Below are positions 31,019 to 31,972 of a DNA stretch of 31,972 bases, in pieces. The DNA lies in the IMG/VR virus record IMGVR_UViG_3300025671_000284, positions 1 to 31,972 of that record. One strand, given 5' to 3'. A program made the translations under genes and the position numbers. Origin of the DNA: a virus. The stretch's first letter is position 1, and every line of letters begins with the position of its first letter. The notes beneath the pieces were generated by a model. The model did not search any database, had not been told where the DNA came from, and saw nothing but the letters and a program-made list of their open reading frames with translations.

Positions 31019-31685
31019 AATGCTCTCCTGTAATGATCTTGCGAACGGTGACATGGCTGATGTCGATGCCATGCTTCTTGGCAATGATCTTGACTATGTC
31101 GCGGTAACTGTAGCCTTTCAAGCGCGCAGCTTTCATCGTCACAATCGCATCTTGCTCTTCGGGGTTCTCGCGCAGCCGCGATCCTCGGCCCTTACCTGAT
31201 AACGAATAACCAAATGGCGGCTCTCCGCCCAGAAAACCACCGGCCTCTTTCTTGGCCCTGCGGCCTGCGAGTACGCGCTCCTTGATCCTGCGGCGCTCTT
31301 CACCACTAAACACCGCCATGATTTCGAGCATGAAACGACCGTTCGGGTTGTTCTTGTCCATGACGTTGCCATAGCCGTTAATAATAAGGTTTATTCCGGC
31401 CTCCTCCCAATCACCAATGACGTTCAGTGCGTCCCTGGCGTCACGGAACATTCGGTCGAGCTTCGATACAATTACAGTGTCGCCTTCACGAAGAAACGCC
31501 AGCTTGCAGCCTTCTTCTCGGCGCAGGAGCGGGACCGCGCCCGATACGCCTTTCTCTTCATAGATGTGATCTAGTTCCAGATCGTGGGTAATCGAAATAC
31601 CTTTTATCTGGCGGGCCTGATCATCCAGGCTGGTATTCTCAACTTGGTCCTCAGTGGACACACGGGTGTAGCCATAAACAGCCAT
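30996..31685 (-). CDS. Small serine recombinase (resolvase/invertase family)
   Basis: 229 aa. The catalytic domain has YGYTRVSTEDQ (Ser10), LREGDTVIVSKLDRMFRDAR (catalytic Arg pair), FMLEIMAVFSGEERRRIKER (the dimer helix) and a following GRRAKKEAGGFLGG linker with PPFGYSL, then a C-terminal helix-turn-helix (YSYRDIVKIIAKKHGIDISH, then VTVRKIITG). This matches short resolvase/invertase-type enzymes, not the long phage serine integrases. It could resolve genome dimers, invert or integrate DNA, or be a remnant passenger. AAAGGAGATGG lies 3 bases upstream of ATG 31685. It is the first gene of the leftward array and overlaps TerL by 23 bases, so it is co-expressed with packaging. Confidence 0.9.
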   Translation of the reverse strand: MAVYGYTRVSTEDQVENTSLDDQARQIKGISITHDLELDHIYEEKGVSGAVPLLRREEGCKLAFLREGDTVIVSKLDRMFRDARDALNVIGDWEEAGINLIINGYGNVMDKNNPNGRFMLEIMAVFSGEERRRIKERVLAGRRAKKEAGGFLGGEPPFGYSLSGKGRGSRLRENPEEQDAIVTMKAARLKGYSYRDIVKIIAKKHGIDISHVTVRKIITGEHYDFVHQP

Positions 31686-31727
31686 ATTCCATCTCCTTTG
31701 TTGGTAAGGCGGTACATAACGAGCGCC

Positions 31728-31756
31728 TTAACACTATTCAAGCTAAAAATTATAAT
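31728..31756 (+). promoter_or_regulatory. Candidate rightward sigma70-type promoter
   Basis: TTAACA (31728-31733), a 17-base spacer and TATAAT (31751-31756) on the plus strand give five of six and six of six consensus matches, with a start near 31763. The -10 lies inside the palindrome AAAAATTATAATTTTT (31745-31760). It points out of the window, away from the recombinase. The predicted transcript would run antisense to the leftward leader. Confidence 0.5.
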
Positions 31757-31766
31757 TTTTTTGTGA

Positions 31767-31802
31767 GGGGGGCTTGGCCGGGAAGTGGCGGGGGTAGGGG
31801 GG
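31767..31802 (+). other. G-tract cluster, possible G-quadruplex
   Basis: Four G-runs (31767-31772, 31780-31782, 31790-31794, 31797-31802) with loops of 7, 7 and 2 bases fit the usual quadruplex rule on the plus strand. A C6/G6 pair (31845-31850 and 31866-31871) could form another stem further right. The rest of 31686-31972 has no coding frame that I can support. Confidence 0.55.
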
Positions 31803-31916
31803 TTTCTGCGAAAAATCGGTATCTGTCAGGTTATACGTACGTCACCCCCCGCGACCGGCAGGGTAGGGGGGCCAAAAAACGCAAAGGCTAGGGCGCCAAG
31901 CGCGCGCATACATAAA

Positions 31917-31941
31917 AAGATATCTTTGATATCAATATCTT
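31917..31941. promoter_or_regulatory. GATATC repeat / inverted repeat, candidate operator
   Basis: Two GATATC palindromes (31919-31924 and 31928-31933) are separated by TTT. AAGATAT (31917-31923) and ATATCTT (31935-31941) make a further inverted repeat around the centre. They cover the predicted start and -10 of the leftward promoter, the position of a repressor or activator site. No protein partner is visible. Confidence 0.45.
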
Positions 31942-31962
31942 GCATAGCAGACCGGGTGTAAA
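31934..31962 (-). promoter_or_regulatory. Candidate leftward sigma70-type promoter for the late operon
   Basis: On the minus strand TTTACA (31962-31957) is followed, after a 17-base spacer, by GATATT (31939-31934): five of six and four of six matches to the bacterial consensus. The expected start lies near 31927, about 240 bases before the recombinase ATG. It overlaps a GATATC repeat at the start point. Confidence 0.45.
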
Positions 31963-31972
31963 GGCGTTTTAC

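Noticed and set aside
31019-31084. N-terminal extension of TerL from a TTG
   Set aside because: It overlaps the recombinase deeply, whereas ATG 31018 has a good CAGGAGAG site.
31686-31757. Second leftward promoter TTGAAT-17-TATGTA close to the recombinase
   Set aside because: The -35 is fair, but the -10 matches only three of six bases. The candidate at 31934-31962 is better.
1-31972. CRISPR arrays, tRNA genes, insertion sequences
   Set aside because: No regularly spaced repeats, cloverleaf-type sequences or transposase-like frames could be recognized on either strand by reading. A tRNAscan run would settle the tRNA question.

Overview
The window is a block of a tailed double-stranded DNA bacteriophage genome, probably podovirus-like, from an uncultured or environmental phage. 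It carries a large terminase, a 748-aa P22-type portal, scaffold, an SU10-type major capsid protein, a beta-rich packaged-DNA-stabilization-type tail protein, three large candidate internal or ejection proteins, and no tape measure or tail sheath. Rz/Rz1 spanins and an L-alanyl-D-glutamate-type peptidase point to a Gram-negative host. Nothing fixes the host genus; an aquatic proteobacterium is a guess from overall resemblance only. The first gene is cut by the left edge, so the genome continues beyond the window.

Layout. (1) 1-5564, plus strand: a tightly overlapped replication operon holding a truncated family A DNA polymerase, several small unknown proteins, a class II aminoacyl-tRNA-synthetase-like core protein, a stand-alone DnaA domain IV protein, a DUF2800/RecB-like nuclease and a DUF2815 single-strand DNA-binding protein. 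It ends at a hairpin (5571-5602) where it meets the opposing operon. (2) 31685-5603, minus strand: one long leftward array, read here from its promoter end. It runs: serine recombinase, TerL, terminator, endonuclease VII, portal, a 678-aa unknown, scaffold, major capsid protein, head-tail adaptor genes, repeat-rich and S74-chaperoned tail fibre genes, a seven-gene lysis cassette, tail and stabilization proteins, ejection-type proteins, small Lys/Arg-rich proteins, a RuvC-like resolvase and an SNF2 helicase. (3) 31686-31972: a non-coding leader with candidate promoters on both strands, GATATC repeats and G-tracts.

How it works together. The plus-strand genes and the two leftward DNA-metabolism genes at the far end (RuvC, SNF2) would replicate and process phage DNA. 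RuvC and endonuclease VII are two independent branch-cutting nucleases. The TerL-portal-scaffold-capsid block packages DNA. The adaptor, fibre, stabilization and internal proteins finish the particle, and the cassette at about 16.7-18.4 kb lyses the host. Nearly every junction is an ATGA, GTGA or TAATG overlap, implying strong translational coupling.

Most notable are the aaRS-like protein, the DnaA domain IV protein without an ATPase, the recombinase fused by overlap to TerL in the place where a small terminase would often sit, and a large internal protein with an amplified Ala/Pro repeat and a possible enzymatic domain. Family assignments come from motif recognition by eye; no database search was run.
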